A stretch of 64,000 bases of DNA from Deltaproteobacteria bacterium (lineage in GTDB: Bacteria; Desulfobacterota; Desulfuromonadia; Geobacterales; Pseudopelobacteraceae): NCBI GenBank assembly GCA_021780495.1, contig JAJXYO010000062.1, positions 22,302-86,301 of the forward strand. The letters are read 5' to 3'. The notes beneath the pieces were generated by a model that saw only the letters and a program-made list of their open reading frames with translations, searched no databases and was not told the DNA's origin. Of the stretch, positions 15,033 through 24,780 are shown in pieces (within the stretch, counting starts at the first letter, position 1; each line of letters begins with the position of its first letter). The translations under genes and the position numbers were made by a program.

Positions 15033-16775
15033 ATGACTGATCAATCCGCAGAGTCTATCGATAATAACGCGCAGCCGGATACCGGCGCAGAGCAGTGGCT
15101 GATTGCAGAGGCCAGAACGATCCGCTGGCTCGTGTTGGGCGTTATTTGCCTGGCCGTTGCAATCGGTGTGCTGATTGTTTTTCAAGCCCGACTGCTGGCC
15201 TCGGCCTGTCAGCGGGTCGTTATGCAGGGTGAAGGTGTCGCATCGATTCTTCCGCTGGCAGCGATCCTGGTTATGCTGGCTACCGGTCGCTGCCTCTGCA
15301 CCTGGCTGATGGAAAACAGGTCTGCAGCCGCCGCAGCCAGGGTCAAACAGGCGGTACGCAGCAGACTGTACCGGAAAATCCAGTCTCTGGGATCAGCCGG
15401 GCTAGCGGGAGCTGAAGCCGGACCTTTGATAGAAACCGTTACCAAAGGTGTCGATGAGCTGGAACCCTATCTCACGCGATTCCTTCCCCAACTATCCCTG
15501 GCGGCGATCCTGCCTTTCATGTTTCTGGCCGTAATCGTCCCTGCCGAATGGCGTGCCGGTCTGGTGCTCCTCTTTTCCGCCCCCTGTATCCCTCTGTTCA
15601 TGATTCTCATCGGTCGCGGTTCCGAACAGCTCCATCGACGTCAGTGGCATCGCCTCTCCCGCATGGCCGGGCATCTGATGGATCTGGTTCAGGGTTTACC
15701 TGATCTCATTATCTTCGGCGCCGCAAAAACGGAAGCAATCGCGGTTGCCCGCGTATCGGAAGAGTACCGCTCGGCTACCATGGCTGTCTTGCGCGTCGCT
15801 TTCCTCTCCGCGTTCACCCTGGAGTTTTTTGCGACTGTCGGCACGGCGCTGGTTGCCGTTATCATCGGTTTCAGGCTGCTCTTGGGAGGCCTATCGCTTG
15901 GGGAAGGTCTCTTTGTATTGCTCATGGCCCCGGAATTCTACCTGCCGCTACGCAATCTCGGGCTGTCGTATCACGCCAGGATGCAGGGCGTGGCCGCTGC
16001 TGAGCGGATTGCACCACTCCTGGCACGACCATTACCTGAAGGATTTGCCGGAAGCTTGTTGCCACAAGCGGGCCCACCTTCTGTCGTATTTGAAGGCGTG
16101 ACGTTCCGTTACGGCGGCACCCGGGGAGGGGTGAGCGGTCTTGATCTGGAATTGCCGGCAGGCAGCGCCACCGCCCTGGTGGGGGAGAGCGGCGCGGGCA
16201 AGACCACTCTGGCGCGGCTGTTGGTCGGTCTTGCCAGGCCTGCGGCAGGACGTATCCTGATCAATGGCCAGGACCTGAACCTGCTGGCACCGCATGCCTG
16301 GAGATCGCAACTGGCCTGGGTCCCCCAGACCCCTTATTTTTTTTCAGGCACAGTGCGCGAGAACCTGATTCTGGGCCGACCGGATGCCACCGGGAGTGAG
16401 ATTGATGTCGCCCTCAAAACCGCGGCCGCCGACCTGTTTATCAGACATCTTCCCCAGGGACTGGATACTGTCCTGGGAGACCGCGGCGCCGGATTGTCGG
16501 GAGGCGAACTGCGGCGGCTGGCCCTGGCCCGGGCGTATTTGTGTCATGCGACCATGATCGTGCTGGACGAACCGACCGCCGGACTTGATCCCGAAAACGA
16601 GCAACTCGTATGCGCGGCTCTGGATAAACTGGCCCACGGGCGTACGGTCCTGATTATCAGCCATCGCGAGCAGACCCTGTCGTGTGCCGGAAGAGTGGCT
16701 GAAATGATCGATGGCCGCATCGACCGGGTCTGTTCGCCGCTTGATTTTCTGACGCCCGGTGAGGCTTCGCCATGA
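15033..16775 (+). CDS. cydD: Heterodimeric thiol exporter subunit CydD
   Basis: 580 residues: an exporter-type TM domain of six helices (~30-320) and a nucleotide-binding domain with Walker A GESGAGKTT (~384-392), signature LSGGELRRLALARA and Walker B MIVLDEPTAGLD. It belongs to CydDC, which exports glutathione/cysteine to the periplasm and is needed for cytochrome bd assembly; the cydAB genes follow. ATGA overlap with cydC. Confidence 0.92.
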   Translation: MTDQSAESIDNNAQPDTGAEQWLIAEARTIRWLVLGVICLAVAIGVLIVFQARLLASACQRVVMQGEGVASILPLAAILVMLATGRCLCTWLMENRSAAAAARVKQAVRSRLYRKIQSLGSAGLAGAEAGPLIETVTKGVDELEPYLTRFLPQLSLAAILPFMFLAVIVPAEWRAGLVLLFSAPCIPLFMILIGRGSEQLHRRQWHRLSRMAGHLMDLVQGLPDLIIFGAAKTEAIAVARVSEEYRSATMAVLRVAFLSAFTLEFFATVGTALVAVIIGFRLLLGGLSLGEGLFVLLMAPEFYLPLRNLGLSYHARMQGVAAAERIAPLLARPLPEGFAGSLLPQAGPPSVVFEGVTFRYGGTRGGVSGLDLELPAGSATALVGESGAGKTTLARLLVGLARPAAGRILINGQDLNLLAPHAWRSQLAWVPQTPYFFSGTVRENLILGRPDATGSEIDVALKTAAADLFIRHLPQGLDTVLGDRGAGLSGGELRRLALARAYLCHATMIVLDEPTAGLDPENEQLVCAALDKLAHGRTVLIISHREQTLSCAGRVAEMIDGRIDRVCSPLDFLTPGEASP

Positions 16776-18424
16776 ACCACATTGTGCGCTTGCTGAATAT
16801 TTCCCGTCGTCAATGGATGTGGATGACCGCCGGAATTGTGCTGGGCGTGGTGGTGATCGCCGCAAATACCCTGTTGATGGCACTCTCCGGCTGGTTCATC
16901 GCATCCATGGCCGTTTCCGGCAGCAGCGGGGTTGCCTTCAATTATTTCTTTCCATCGGCAGGCATACGTTTTCTGGCCATCGCACGAACCGTGGGGCGCT
17001 ACCTGGAGAGGCTGGTATCCCATGAGGCAACCTTCAGGATCCTTGCGGAACTGCGGGTGTGGTTGTTCAAGCGGTTTGTGCCGCTGGCCCCGGCCTGCCT
17101 GGAGCGTTTCGCAGGTGGCGATGTGGCCGGCAGGTTACGGGCCGATGTGGATGCCCTGGAAACGCTCTATCTTAAAATCGTTGCACCACTGGCAGTGGGG
17201 GCTATCTCTATTGCAGCCGCACTCCTGTTTCTCGTCTGGTTCAGCCCGCCATCCGCTGCGGTGCTGCTGCTGTTTCTCGTACTGGCAGGGGTGGGGCTTC
17301 CTCTACTGGTGCGCCGTTTTTCGGAAGAGCCGGGCAGACACTCCGCGGCCTTGGCCGCCGAACTCCGCAACAAGGTGACGGAAGGGCTGCAGGGCGTCGA
17401 AGAGCTCATTCTTCTGGGAGCGGTGGAACGTCAGGCCGCTACGGTCGATGGATTGTCAGCAGGATTGATTGCGGAGCAGGAGCGCCTGGGGCGTATCAAC
17501 GGCCTTTTACTGGGCGGAATGTCGATCCTTGCCGGATCCGGCGTAGCAGCAGTACTCGTAACCGGCAGCATGCAGGTCGCCTCGCACCAGATACCTGCTC
17601 CGGACCTGGTAATGTTGCTGCTGTTCTCTGCTGCCGTTTTTGAAGCCGCCGGCCAGCTCCCTTCGGCCCTGCATCTGCTGCCGGCAGCACGCGAGTCGGC
17701 AGCCCGCATCTTTGAGCTGGCTGATGCCCCCTTGCCGGTCCCCGACACGCCTGTTCCAACCTTGGCGCCAACCGGCAATGAGATCTGCTTCAGACATGTT
17801 TCGGCAGCCTACCTCCCGGGCACACCGGTTTTACGCAACATCTCCCTGACGGTTCCCGCAGGCGGCAGTGTCGTGCTGACAGGCTCCAGTGGGGTCGGCA
17901 AAAGCCTCCTGATTGAAATACTGCTCCGTTTTCGCGCCTACGAGGGTAGTGTTACCGTAGGTGGGGTCGAGATCCGTGACCTGACCAGGGAGACGTTGAT
18001 CGACATGATCGCAGCGGTGCCTCAACGTCCGCACCTGTTCAACGCCAGCATTCGAGATAATATCCTGCTGGGAAATGCGACCGCCGGCGAGGAGCAACTC
18101 CGCCAGGCCCTCAGGGACAGCGGCCTGGATTCATGGGTAGCGGGACTTCCGCTGGGCCTGGAGACACCGGTAGGCATCAATGGTTCGGCGGTTTCCGGCG
18201 GTGAGGCGCGCCGCATCGCTCTGGCGCGGGCTCTGCTCAAGGATGCGCCCATACTCCTGCTGGATGAACCGACCGAAGGCCTGGACAGCGCAACTGAGCG
18301 CGAGGTTGTGTCGCGCCTCAAAGAAAGGTTCGGCGGAGCGGCAGGTACGACCCTGCTGGTTGTCAGTCATCGTCCCGCCTGCCTTGCTCTCGGAGATTCA
18401 GTCACGCGCTTGGAATGTGCTTGA
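16772..18424 (+). CDS. cydC: Heterodimeric thiol exporter subunit CydC
   Basis: 550 residues, same layout as CydD: six TM helices, then an ATPase domain with Walker A GSSGVGKSL (~370), signature VSGGEARRIALARA and DEPTEGLD. The final Walker A residue is Leu where Thr is usual (GKSL), as in other degenerate halves of CydDC. It starts within the cydD stop, so the two subunits are translationally coupled. Confidence 0.92.
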   Translation: MNHIVRLLNISRRQWMWMTAGIVLGVVVIAANTLLMALSGWFIASMAVSGSSGVAFNYFFPSAGIRFLAIARTVGRYLERLVSHEATFRILAELRVWLFKRFVPLAPACLERFAGGDVAGRLRADVDALETLYLKIVAPLAVGAISIAAALLFLVWFSPPSAAVLLLFLVLAGVGLPLLVRRFSEEPGRHSAALAAELRNKVTEGLQGVEELILLGAVERQAATVDGLSAGLIAEQERLGRINGLLLGGMSILAGSGVAAVLVTGSMQVASHQIPAPDLVMLLLFSAAVFEAAGQLPSALHLLPAARESAARIFELADAPLPVPDTPVPTLAPTGNEICFRHVSAAYLPGTPVLRNISLTVPAGGSVVLTGSSGVGKSLLIEILLRFRAYEGSVTVGGVEIRDLTRETLIDMIAAVPQRPHLFNASIRDNILLGNATAGEEQLRQALRDSGLDSWVAGLPLGLETPVGINGSAVSGGEARRIALARALLKDAPILLLDEPTEGLDSATEREVVSRLKERFGGAAGTTLLVVSHRPACLALGDSVTRLECA

Positions 18425-18615
18425 TCTGCCGCTGCATGAACAATATTTTATGTTGACATTCTTGCTGCGCTCATTTAAAGATAAAAAGGCTCTTGTTTGT
18501 TCTTTGCCTTTGATGACATCAAACCGGATAAGAATCCAGCAAACTTTCCAATGAATTTCATATTGTTTTCAGCCACATGACGTGCCGAGAAACACAATGC
18601 CTTGCATCACCTTGA

Positions 18616-18696
18616 TTGACATACATTAAAGTCAGGATAACCTTAATTAAACATCATACCGGGCGAATGCCCACAGATTAAACCAGGGAGGCAAGT
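18616..18696 (+). promoter_or_regulatory. Probable cydAB promoter/leader
   Basis: The 272-bp gap after cydC has no gene. TTGACA at 18616-18621 is followed by an AT-rich segment, but the -10 is not clear. TTGAC/GTCAG at 18616 and 18631 form a short dyad. A strong ribosome site (GGGAGG, ~18686-18691) precedes the cydA ATG. Confidence 0.35.
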
Positions 18697-20043
18697 ATGA
18701 GTGTAGTAACCCTCAGTCAGCTGCAGTTTGCAGCAACCGGAATGTTTCACTGGATATTCGTCCCGCTCACACTCGGGTTGTCCATCATGACAGCCTGGAT
18801 GGAGACCAAATACGTGACGACCGGGGACGAGACCTGGTTACGCATGACCAAGTTCTGGGGCAAGCTGTTCCTGATCAACTTCGCCTTGGGGGTTGTCACC
18901 GGCATCACCATGGAGTTCCAGTTCGGTATGAACTGGTCTGAGTACTCCCGCTACGTGGGGGATATCTTCGGCGCTCCTCTGGCCATTGAGGCGACCCTGG
19001 CCTTCTTTCTGGAATCGGTCTTTATCGGTGTCTGGATCTTTGGCTGGAACAAAATCTCCAAAAAAACGCATCTGGTGTCCATTTGGCTGGCGTCCGGCGC
19101 CACGAACGTATCTGCGCTCATCATCCTGCTGGCAAATGCCTGGATGCAGAAACCGGTCGGTTATGTGATACGTAACGGCCGGGCCGAAATGAATGATTTT
19201 ATGGCCGTCCTTACGAACGACTATGGCTGGATCAAGTTTGTCCATACGCTGCTTTCCGGTTATGCCCTGGCCGCCTTTCTGATAATGGGCGTGTCCGCCT
19301 GGCACCTGTTGCGGAAAAACGAGAATGACTTCTTCGTACGATCTTTCAGAATGGCGGCGGTCTGGGCCTTTGTGGCATCTATCGGCGTTGGCATTACCGG
19401 TGACATGCATGCGGTTGAAATTGCCAGAGTTCAACCCACAAAATTTGCGGCCATGGAGTCGCAATGGGAAACCAAGCGCGGCGTTGGCATGAATTTGTTG
19501 CTATTTCCAAATGTCTCGCGCGAGTGCAACTCCATCGAAGAGATCTGTGTGCCCAACGCACTCAGCCTGCTGGCGTTTCATGATCCAAATGCTGAAATCA
19601 AGGGCCTGAAGTCTTTTCCGCCGGAACTTCGTCCGCCGGTTTTACCGGTTTACCTCAGTTTCAGGTCGATGGCCGGTCTGGGCACATTGATGATTCTGCT
19701 CAGTCTGGCAGGCATCATCCTGTCGCGAAGACAGAGATTCATCGAGTACCGTACCTTCCTGACCCTGATGGTATGCGCCATTCCGGCACCCTATCTGGCT
19801 GAACAGTTAGGCTGGCTTGTAGCCGAGTTGGGACGGCAGCCTTGGATTGTGTACGGAGTTTTGAAGACTTCCGACGCGGTCTCCAAATCGATTACGTCAA
19901 CACAGGTTATTCTGTCACTGATCGGTTTTACCGTACTCTATGGCATGCTGGGGGCCATCGATATCTTCCTGCTGGTCAAGTATGCCAAAAAGGGGCCGGA
20001 TACAGACGTCTCCAGTATAATCAACGTTCAAGGGAGGGGCTAA
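18697..20043 (+). CDS. cydA: Cytochrome bd-type quinol oxidase subunit I (short Q-loop)
   Basis: 448 residues. Ligand signatures: His in MFHWIFVPLTLGL (heme b595 side), the Glu-rich AIEATLAFFLESVFIG segment (proton path), Met/His in the GDMHAVEIARVQPTK Q-loop start, and GRQPW near the C terminus. The Q-loop lacks the long insertion of E. coli CydA (522 aa), placing it in the short-loop (CIO/bd-S) group. It reduces O2 to water at high affinity, typical of O2 protection in anaerobes. Confidence 0.95.
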   Translation: MSVVTLSQLQFAATGMFHWIFVPLTLGLSIMTAWMETKYVTTGDETWLRMTKFWGKLFLINFALGVVTGITMEFQFGMNWSEYSRYVGDIFGAPLAIEATLAFFLESVFIGVWIFGWNKISKKTHLVSIWLASGATNVSALIILLANAWMQKPVGYVIRNGRAEMNDFMAVLTNDYGWIKFVHTLLSGYALAAFLIMGVSAWHLLRKNENDFFVRSFRMAAVWAFVASIGVGITGDMHAVEIARVQPTKFAAMESQWETKRGVGMNLLLFPNVSRECNSIEEICVPNALSLLAFHDPNAEIKGLKSFPPELRPPVLPVYLSFRSMAGLGTLMILLSLAGIILSRRQRFIEYRTFLTLMVCAIPAPYLAEQLGWLVAELGRQPWIVYGVLKTSDAVSKSITSTQVILSLIGFTVLYGMLGAIDIFLLVKYAKKGPDTDVSSIINVQGRG

Positions 20044-20046
20044 CTC

Positions 20047-21102
20047 ATGGATATATCCGTATTTCAGATAACGTGGTTCGTGCTGTGGGGGGTGTTGTGG
20101 GCGGTCTATTTCATGTTGGACGGTTTTGTGCTGGGAACCGGCTTCCTGGCAGGCTTCCTGGCCAGGAACGACACGGAAAAACGGGTGTTGATCAACGCGG
20201 TCGGCCCTGTCTGGGATGGTAATGAGGTTTGGCTGGTCACGGCCGGCGGCGCTACCTTCGCGGCCTTTCCGACCACCTATGCCCTGATGTTCAGTAATCT
20301 CTATTCGGCTCTGATACTTCTGCTGTTCGCCCTGATAGTACGCGGCGTCTCTTTCGAATTCAGAGGCAAGATCGACAACAGCACCTGGAAGAAAGCATGG
20401 GACAGCGCCATCATCGTCTCCAGCTTTCTACCGGCTCTGCTGTTCGGGGTCGCCTTTGGAAATATCTTCAAAGGCATACCGATGAGAAATGATTTTGCCG
20501 CCATCAACTTCAGTTATGACGGCACCCTGATCGGTCTGCTCAACCCTTACGGACTTCTGACCGGAATACTGTTCGTACTGCTCTTCGCTGTGCACGGCTC
20601 ACTCTATGCCGCCATCAAAACCACCGGGGATCTCAGCAAACGTGGCGCAGACCTGGCCAACAAACTGTGGCTCCCGCTTCTGGTTGTAGCGGTCGCATTT
20701 CTGGGGTATACCTACCCGGCAACGAAACTGTACGGCAATTACCTTGAGACACCGGTCCTGCTGATCATCCCGCTGATCGCCGTCGGATCGCTCCTGCTGG
20801 TCAAGGTTTTTGTCAGCAGGGGATCCTGTCACAAGGCCTTCCTGTTCTCATGCCTGACCATACTGTTTGTCGTATTTACCGGCGTGACCGGCCTGTTTCC
20901 CAACCTGATCCCCTCGAACATCGATCCGGCCTCCAACCTGACGATTTTCAACTCCTCGTCCAGCTTGCTGACGCTCAAGATTATGACTGTCGTTGCGGCT
21001 ATCTGCGTACCGACCGTCATCTGTTACAAGATCTGGGTATACCGGATCTTCCGGGCCAGGGTTACCAACGAGGACGTCCTGGGAGATTCCGAGGCGTATT
21101 AG
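20047..21102 (+). CDS. cydB: Cytochrome bd-type quinol oxidase subunit II
   Basis: 351 residues, nine predicted membrane helices. The family start WFVLWGVLWAVYFMLDGFVL and GPVWDGNEVWL motif are intact. It forms the heterodimer with CydA encoded 3 bp upstream. No small CydX/CbdX-type gene is evident in the 230 bp after it. Confidence 0.95.
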   Translation: MDISVFQITWFVLWGVLWAVYFMLDGFVLGTGFLAGFLARNDTEKRVLINAVGPVWDGNEVWLVTAGGATFAAFPTTYALMFSNLYSALILLLFALIVRGVSFEFRGKIDNSTWKKAWDSAIIVSSFLPALLFGVAFGNIFKGIPMRNDFAAINFSYDGTLIGLLNPYGLLTGILFVLLFAVHGSLYAAIKTTGDLSKRGADLANKLWLPLLVVAVAFLGYTYPATKLYGNYLETPVLLIIPLIAVGSLLLVKVFVSRGSCHKAFLFSCLTILFVVFTGVTGLFPNLIPSNIDPASNLTIFNSSSSLLTLKIMTVVAAICVPTVICYKIWVYRIFRARVTNEDVLGDSEAY

Positions 21103-21144
21103 CATCATAACACCCTTATTTTGTTGATTTTTTACCTGCTTTAC

Positions 21145-21173
21145 TTGACAAGCGTCCATATCTGGTGTAAATA
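21145..21173 (+). promoter_or_regulatory. Sigma-70-type promoter
   Basis: TTGACA (21145-21150), 17-bp spacer, TAAATA (21168-21173). Transcription should start near 21180, leaving a ~155-nt leader before the lipoprotein gene at 21337. The leader holds a hairpin CCAAAGTC/GACTTTGG (21197-21204 and 21217-21224). Confidence 0.65.
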
Positions 21174-21336
21174 CACAGCGTCTGTATAGGCTCCATCCAA
21201 AGTCTCGGCCCCCCGGGACTTTGGCATTTGAGGAGCATCCCTTACGAAAGGAGTATCCAGCCGGATTTCACTGTCCTCCATTCTGGCGCTCGCGCTGGTC
21301 CGGCAAAGCCCCCACAACCGTCCCCCACTCTTACTT

Positions 21337-21984
21337 ATGCGAAAAAAACTCATCTACCTGTCATGCTTGCTTTTATTGTCAGCATGCGAAAACGCAACGG
21401 TCAAAAAAACGGAGCTGCCTCCCGCAGCCACCCTATCGACCGAAACCCCACTCGAACGTGAAATCAAGGGACTCTTGGAGAAAGGAATCTCCATGGGTGA
21501 ACGCAAACGGCAGGTGGCAGCCATTGAAACCGCCTTTGCCCGCCGCACGACCCTCAAGCGCTCACGCAAACTGGCCGCTCTCTGTTTCACTAAAACCCTT
21601 GGTACGCCTTTCATGCCTTTCGACCTGGCTGAGATCGCCCTGGCGGAAACCGGCGGCAATCAACTGTCTGCTGCTTCAGTTTCCAACAAAGGGGCACTCG
21701 GAGTCTGGCAGCTCATGCCGCGACGCGCCAAAAGTCATGGCTACTCCCCAGCCGACATGGAAAATGACGAAAAATGCGCTGATGCGGCCGTACGAGAGCT
21801 CTACACAAAACTTAAGATGGCCCAAGGCAATCTGGAACGTGCAAAAAAGCTGTACTGCGGACAGGGGCCTCAGGCCGATGCCTACCTGAAAAAGATTCAT
21901 ATGGTTCGGGAGGAAATGCGGGGCGATCTTGGGCGCCAGACCGAACTGCTGGCCATGGATGAATCAGCGGCGCGAACGCGATGA
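21337..21984 (+). CDS. Lytic transglycosylase-like lipoprotein
   Basis: 215 residues. Lipoprotein signal with lipobox LSAC (Cys17). The SLT-fold core is visible: catalytic-type Glu in ALAETGG (~108-114), then NKGALGVWQLMPRRAKSHGY (~128-147), matching the S.xGA.GLMQ..P.TA pattern of family 1 transglycosylases. It should cleave the MurNAc-GlcNAc bond of peptidoglycan in the periplasm. It overlaps the next gene by ATGA. Confidence 0.82.
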   Translation: MRKKLIYLSCLLLLSACENATVKKTELPPAATLSTETPLEREIKGLLEKGISMGERKRQVAAIETAFARRTTLKRSRKLAALCFTKTLGTPFMPFDLAEIALAETGGNQLSAASVSNKGALGVWQLMPRRAKSHGYSPADMENDEKCADAAVRELYTKLKMAQGNLERAKKLYCGQGPQADAYLKKIHMVREEMRGDLGRQTELLAMDESAARTR

Positions 21985-22493
21985 CATCTCGCGTTCGACG
22001 ATTTGCAACAATCCTATTGATTCTTGTTCTGTTATCAGGGTGTGCATACATTGTTCAGGCCCCCCGTATTGCAATCAAGGAGGCCAGCCTGTCGGGATTG
22101 GATTCCTCCGGTGTCGATGTAGAATTTCACCTGGGCATCACCAACCCCAACAGATTCGACCTGGCGCTTCTGGGTTACAGCTACGATCTGCGTGTCATGA
22201 CAATGCCGCTTTCAAGTGGTGAAACAAAGGGGGCTGTTGTCTTTCCCGCCCGGACAGAGTCAGATATGCGTCTGCCGGTTCATCTTAATTTCAATGAACT
22301 GCTGGAGATCTTCAAGCACCAACCCAACCTGGACAACCTGCCCTACCGGATGAACGCCAGGCTTCGTCTGCAGCATCCTCTGGGGGAGTTAGTCATCCCC
22401 ATCGAAAAGGCCGGCACCCTGAATATCCCGGAACGATACCGGCCCGGCGCCACGCTAGACCGCTTGCGTGATGTATTGCGCAACATCCGTTGA
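21981..22493 (+). CDS. LEA14-like (WHy domain) lipoprotein
   Basis: 170 residues, lipobox LSGC (Cys21). The body matches the LEA_2/WHy fold: GVDVEFHLGITNPNRFDLAL with the conserved NPN, then a strand-rich region. Such proteins in bacteria are outer-membrane-anchored stress-linked lipoproteins of unclear function. Co-translated with the transglycosylase-like gene. Confidence 0.8.
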   Translation: MTSRVRRFATILLILVLLSGCAYIVQAPRIAIKEASLSGLDSSGVDVEFHLGITNPNRFDLALLGYSYDLRVMTMPLSSGETKGAVVFPARTESDMRLPVHLNFNELLEIFKHQPNLDNLPYRMNARLRLQHPLGELVIPIEKAGTLNIPERYRPGATLDRLRDVLRNIR

Positions 22494-22518
22494 GACACAT
22501 CTGACAGGGTCTTTTTGC

Positions 22519-22548
22519 TTGATATGAAAGCTGCTGCTCTGGTATAGT
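22519..22548 (+). promoter_or_regulatory. Sigma-70-type promoter of the chemoreceptor gene
   Basis: TTGATA (22519-22524), 18-bp spacer, TATAGT (22543-22548), about 48 bp before GTG 22596 with AAGGAG upstream of it. Confidence 0.55.
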
Positions 22549-22595
22549 TTTGCGCGTTTACCAGCGTACATTCACGTTTCACAAGGAGTTGTTCA

Positions 22596-24755
22596 GTGAA
22601 GACATCCTCGTCTCAGAACGGCACCAGCGGTCTCACGCTGCGCACAAAAATGATACTACTCTTCACTGCGGCATTCACCTGCATCCTGCTTGTGGCCGTC
22701 GTGAGCATGATACTCCTGAACGAGTCCCGTATCGGCGGCCCCTCCTACACCCTCATCAAAAACAACAAGGATGCCCTTGAAAGCATCGCCCTGTTAAAAT
22801 CCGACCTCTTTCAGATCAACAGCGAAATGCAGGATTTCATGCTTGAAGGTGACGTAACAGTTGCTAACAAGAGTGAAGCTACCATCAAAAAGCTGACGAC
22901 CAACATCGATATGAATTTCAATAACGCCATAGCATCGATTGAATCCCCTCAGAACCGGGATTCGATTAATAAAACGAGACGTATCTGGCAGGATTACAAA
23001 AAGACATTGCTGGACGAGGTACTGCCTGCGGTAGCAAAGGGCGACATACTCAAAGCCAGTTATCTGATGACCGGTGTGCAGACCCAGCGCTTCAACACGT
23101 TCAGCTCATCCGTTGCGTCAATGGTCACGATCATGCACAGTAACGTCAGTAAGACCGAGGAGCAGGTTGCCTCAAGCATCCAGGCCAAGATGATGCTGGC
23201 GGGTTTTGTTACTCTGATTGCTATCGCGGTGATTGCAATTTTTTCTTTTTTTATCACCACATCCATTACCCACCCGCTTCGCGCCTGTGTCGATTTTGCC
23301 CGCGCTGTTGCCGATGGCAAGCTTGACGCCCGACTCAGCGTGACAGGCGGTGGAGAAGCAGCCGATCTGGCCGCTGCAATGAATACCATGGCCGAAAACC
23401 TGCACAGCATGGTATCACGAATCAGTTCTGCCTCCGAAGTGCTTACCGTCATTGATAACAACATCGGCAAATCCGCCCGGAAGGTTGTCAATTCCGCTCA
23501 TCTTCAGGAGGCGGCCGTTCTTGAAACATCCCAAGCCGTTGACCACATCAACAGATCGGTCAGTGAAGTATCCGGAGGCATCGAACGGCTTGCCACGTCG
23601 GCCTCGGAAACCTCCGCATCCATCCTTGAAATGGCCGCCAGCGTTGAGGAGGTTGCTATTAGCGCTGAAAAGCTGGGGGATTCGGTGGATGAAGTCAGCT
23701 CATCGATCATCGAGATGACCGCCTCTATCAAGGAGATCAGCACCAGCATCGTCAACCTGCTGGACGCTTCCAGCACCACGGCGTCGTCCATTGCCGAGAT
23801 GGATGCAACCATCAAACAGGTTGAAAAAAACGCCATGGATACCTCCGTCATTACGGAAGGGGTCAAAAAGGATGCCGAGACGGGTAAATTAGCCGTAGAA
23901 GAGGCGATTGCCGGCATGCAGGCCATTCGCAGCTCATCGCGTATCACTGCAGAGGTTGTTGAAAACCTGTCTCTACGGGCTAACGACATCGGCGCCATTC
24001 TATCGGTAATCGATGAAGTCGCCGAACAGACCAATCTCCTGGCTCTGAATGCGGCCATAATTGCCGCGCAGGCCGGAGAACATGGCAAGGGCTTCGCCGT
24101 AGTTGCCGACGAGATCAGAGAACTGGCCGAGCGCACCAGCAGCTCAACCCGTGAGATCGCCGCAGTTATCACAGGTGTGCAGGAAGAGACCCGCCGGGCG
24201 GTGGATGCCATCAGCCAGGCGGAACACAGTATTACCGAAGGTGAAAAACTATCCCAACACTCCGGTACAGCCCTGGCCAAAATCGTCAGCGGTGTGCAGA
24301 AAGCCAGCAATCAGGTACGCGAGATTGCCCGTACAACAGTCGAGCAGGCCCGCGGCAGCCAGAGCATTAAAGAGGCCATGGAAAGTGTCGAAGAAATGGT
24401 CGGGTACATTGCCAACTCGGCCCGAGAGCACTCACGGGGCAGCGAACTGATCACAACAGCAGTCGAACAGATGAAAGAGCTGACAAACCATGTGCGCACA
24501 TCCACCCGTGAACAAAGCCGCACCAGCAATCTGATTGCGCATGCCACAGAGGATGTCACCACCTTGATCGACCGGATTCGGGTAGCCAGCGCTTCTCAAT
24601 CCCAGAGCAGTGCCATGATTTCCAAGGCGGTCGTAAACATCAAGACATCGACAGCATCCAATACTGAGACGGCCACGGTGATGGAAAGTTCCATCACCGG
24701 TCTTTCCAAACAGATCGATCTGCTCGAAAAAGAGATGTCCGGCTTCACAATCTGA
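22596..24755 (+). CDS. Methyl-accepting chemotaxis protein
   Basis: 719 residues from GTG 22596, chosen for its AAGGAG site. TM1 ~19-41, a ~155-residue helical periplasmic sensor domain (four-helix bundle type), TM2 ~199-222, HAMP ~223-275, then a long coiled-coil signalling domain. The hairpin tip [20 protein letters not shown] lies at ~474-493, with methylation-type Glu/Gln pairs around it. It senses an unknown ligand and signals to CheA/CheW. Its stop is 25 bp before trpA, an unusual neighbour. Confidence 0.93.
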   Translation: MKTSSSQNGTSGLTLRTKMILLFTAAFTCILLVAVVSMILLNESRIGGPSYTLIKNNKDALESIALLKSDLFQINSEMQDFMLEGDVTVANKSEATIKKLTTNIDMNFNNAIASIESPQNRDSINKTRRIWQDYKKTLLDEVLPAVAKGDILKASYLMTGVQTQRFNTFSSSVASMVTIMHSNVSKTEEQVASSIQAKMMLAGFVTLIAIAVIAIFSFFITTSITHPLRACVDFARAVADGKLDARLSVTGGGEAADLAAAMNTMAENLHSMVSRISSASEVLTVIDNNIGKSARKVVNSAHLQEAAVLETSQAVDHINRSVSEVSGGIERLATSASETSASILEMAASVEEVAISAEKLGDSVDEVSSSIIEMTASIKEISTSIVNLLDASSTTASSIAEMDATIKQVEKNAMDTSVITEGVKKDAETGKLAVEEAIAGMQAIRSSSRITAEVVENLSLRANDIGAILSVIDEVAEQTNLLALNAAIIAAQAGEHGKGFAVVADEIRELAERTSSSTREIAAVITGVQEETRRAVDAISQAEHSITEGEKLSQHSGTALAKIVSGVQKASNQVREIARTTVEQARGSQSIKEAMESVEEMVGYIANSAREHSRGSELITTAVEQMKELTNHVRTSTREQSRTSNLIAHATEDVTTLIDRIRVASASQSQSSAMISKAVVNIKTSTASNTETATVMESSITGLSKQIDLLEKEMSGFTI

Positions 24756-24780
24756 AGTCCACGATACGGAGACACATGAC

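Noticed and set aside
21103..21336. c-di-GMP (GEMM) riboswitch
   Set aside because: The conserved GEMM core was not found; only a simple hairpin is present.
23504..24310. 268-codon minus-strand ORF
   Set aside because: Antisense of the chemoreceptor coiled coil; Ser/Ala/Arg-rich shadow.
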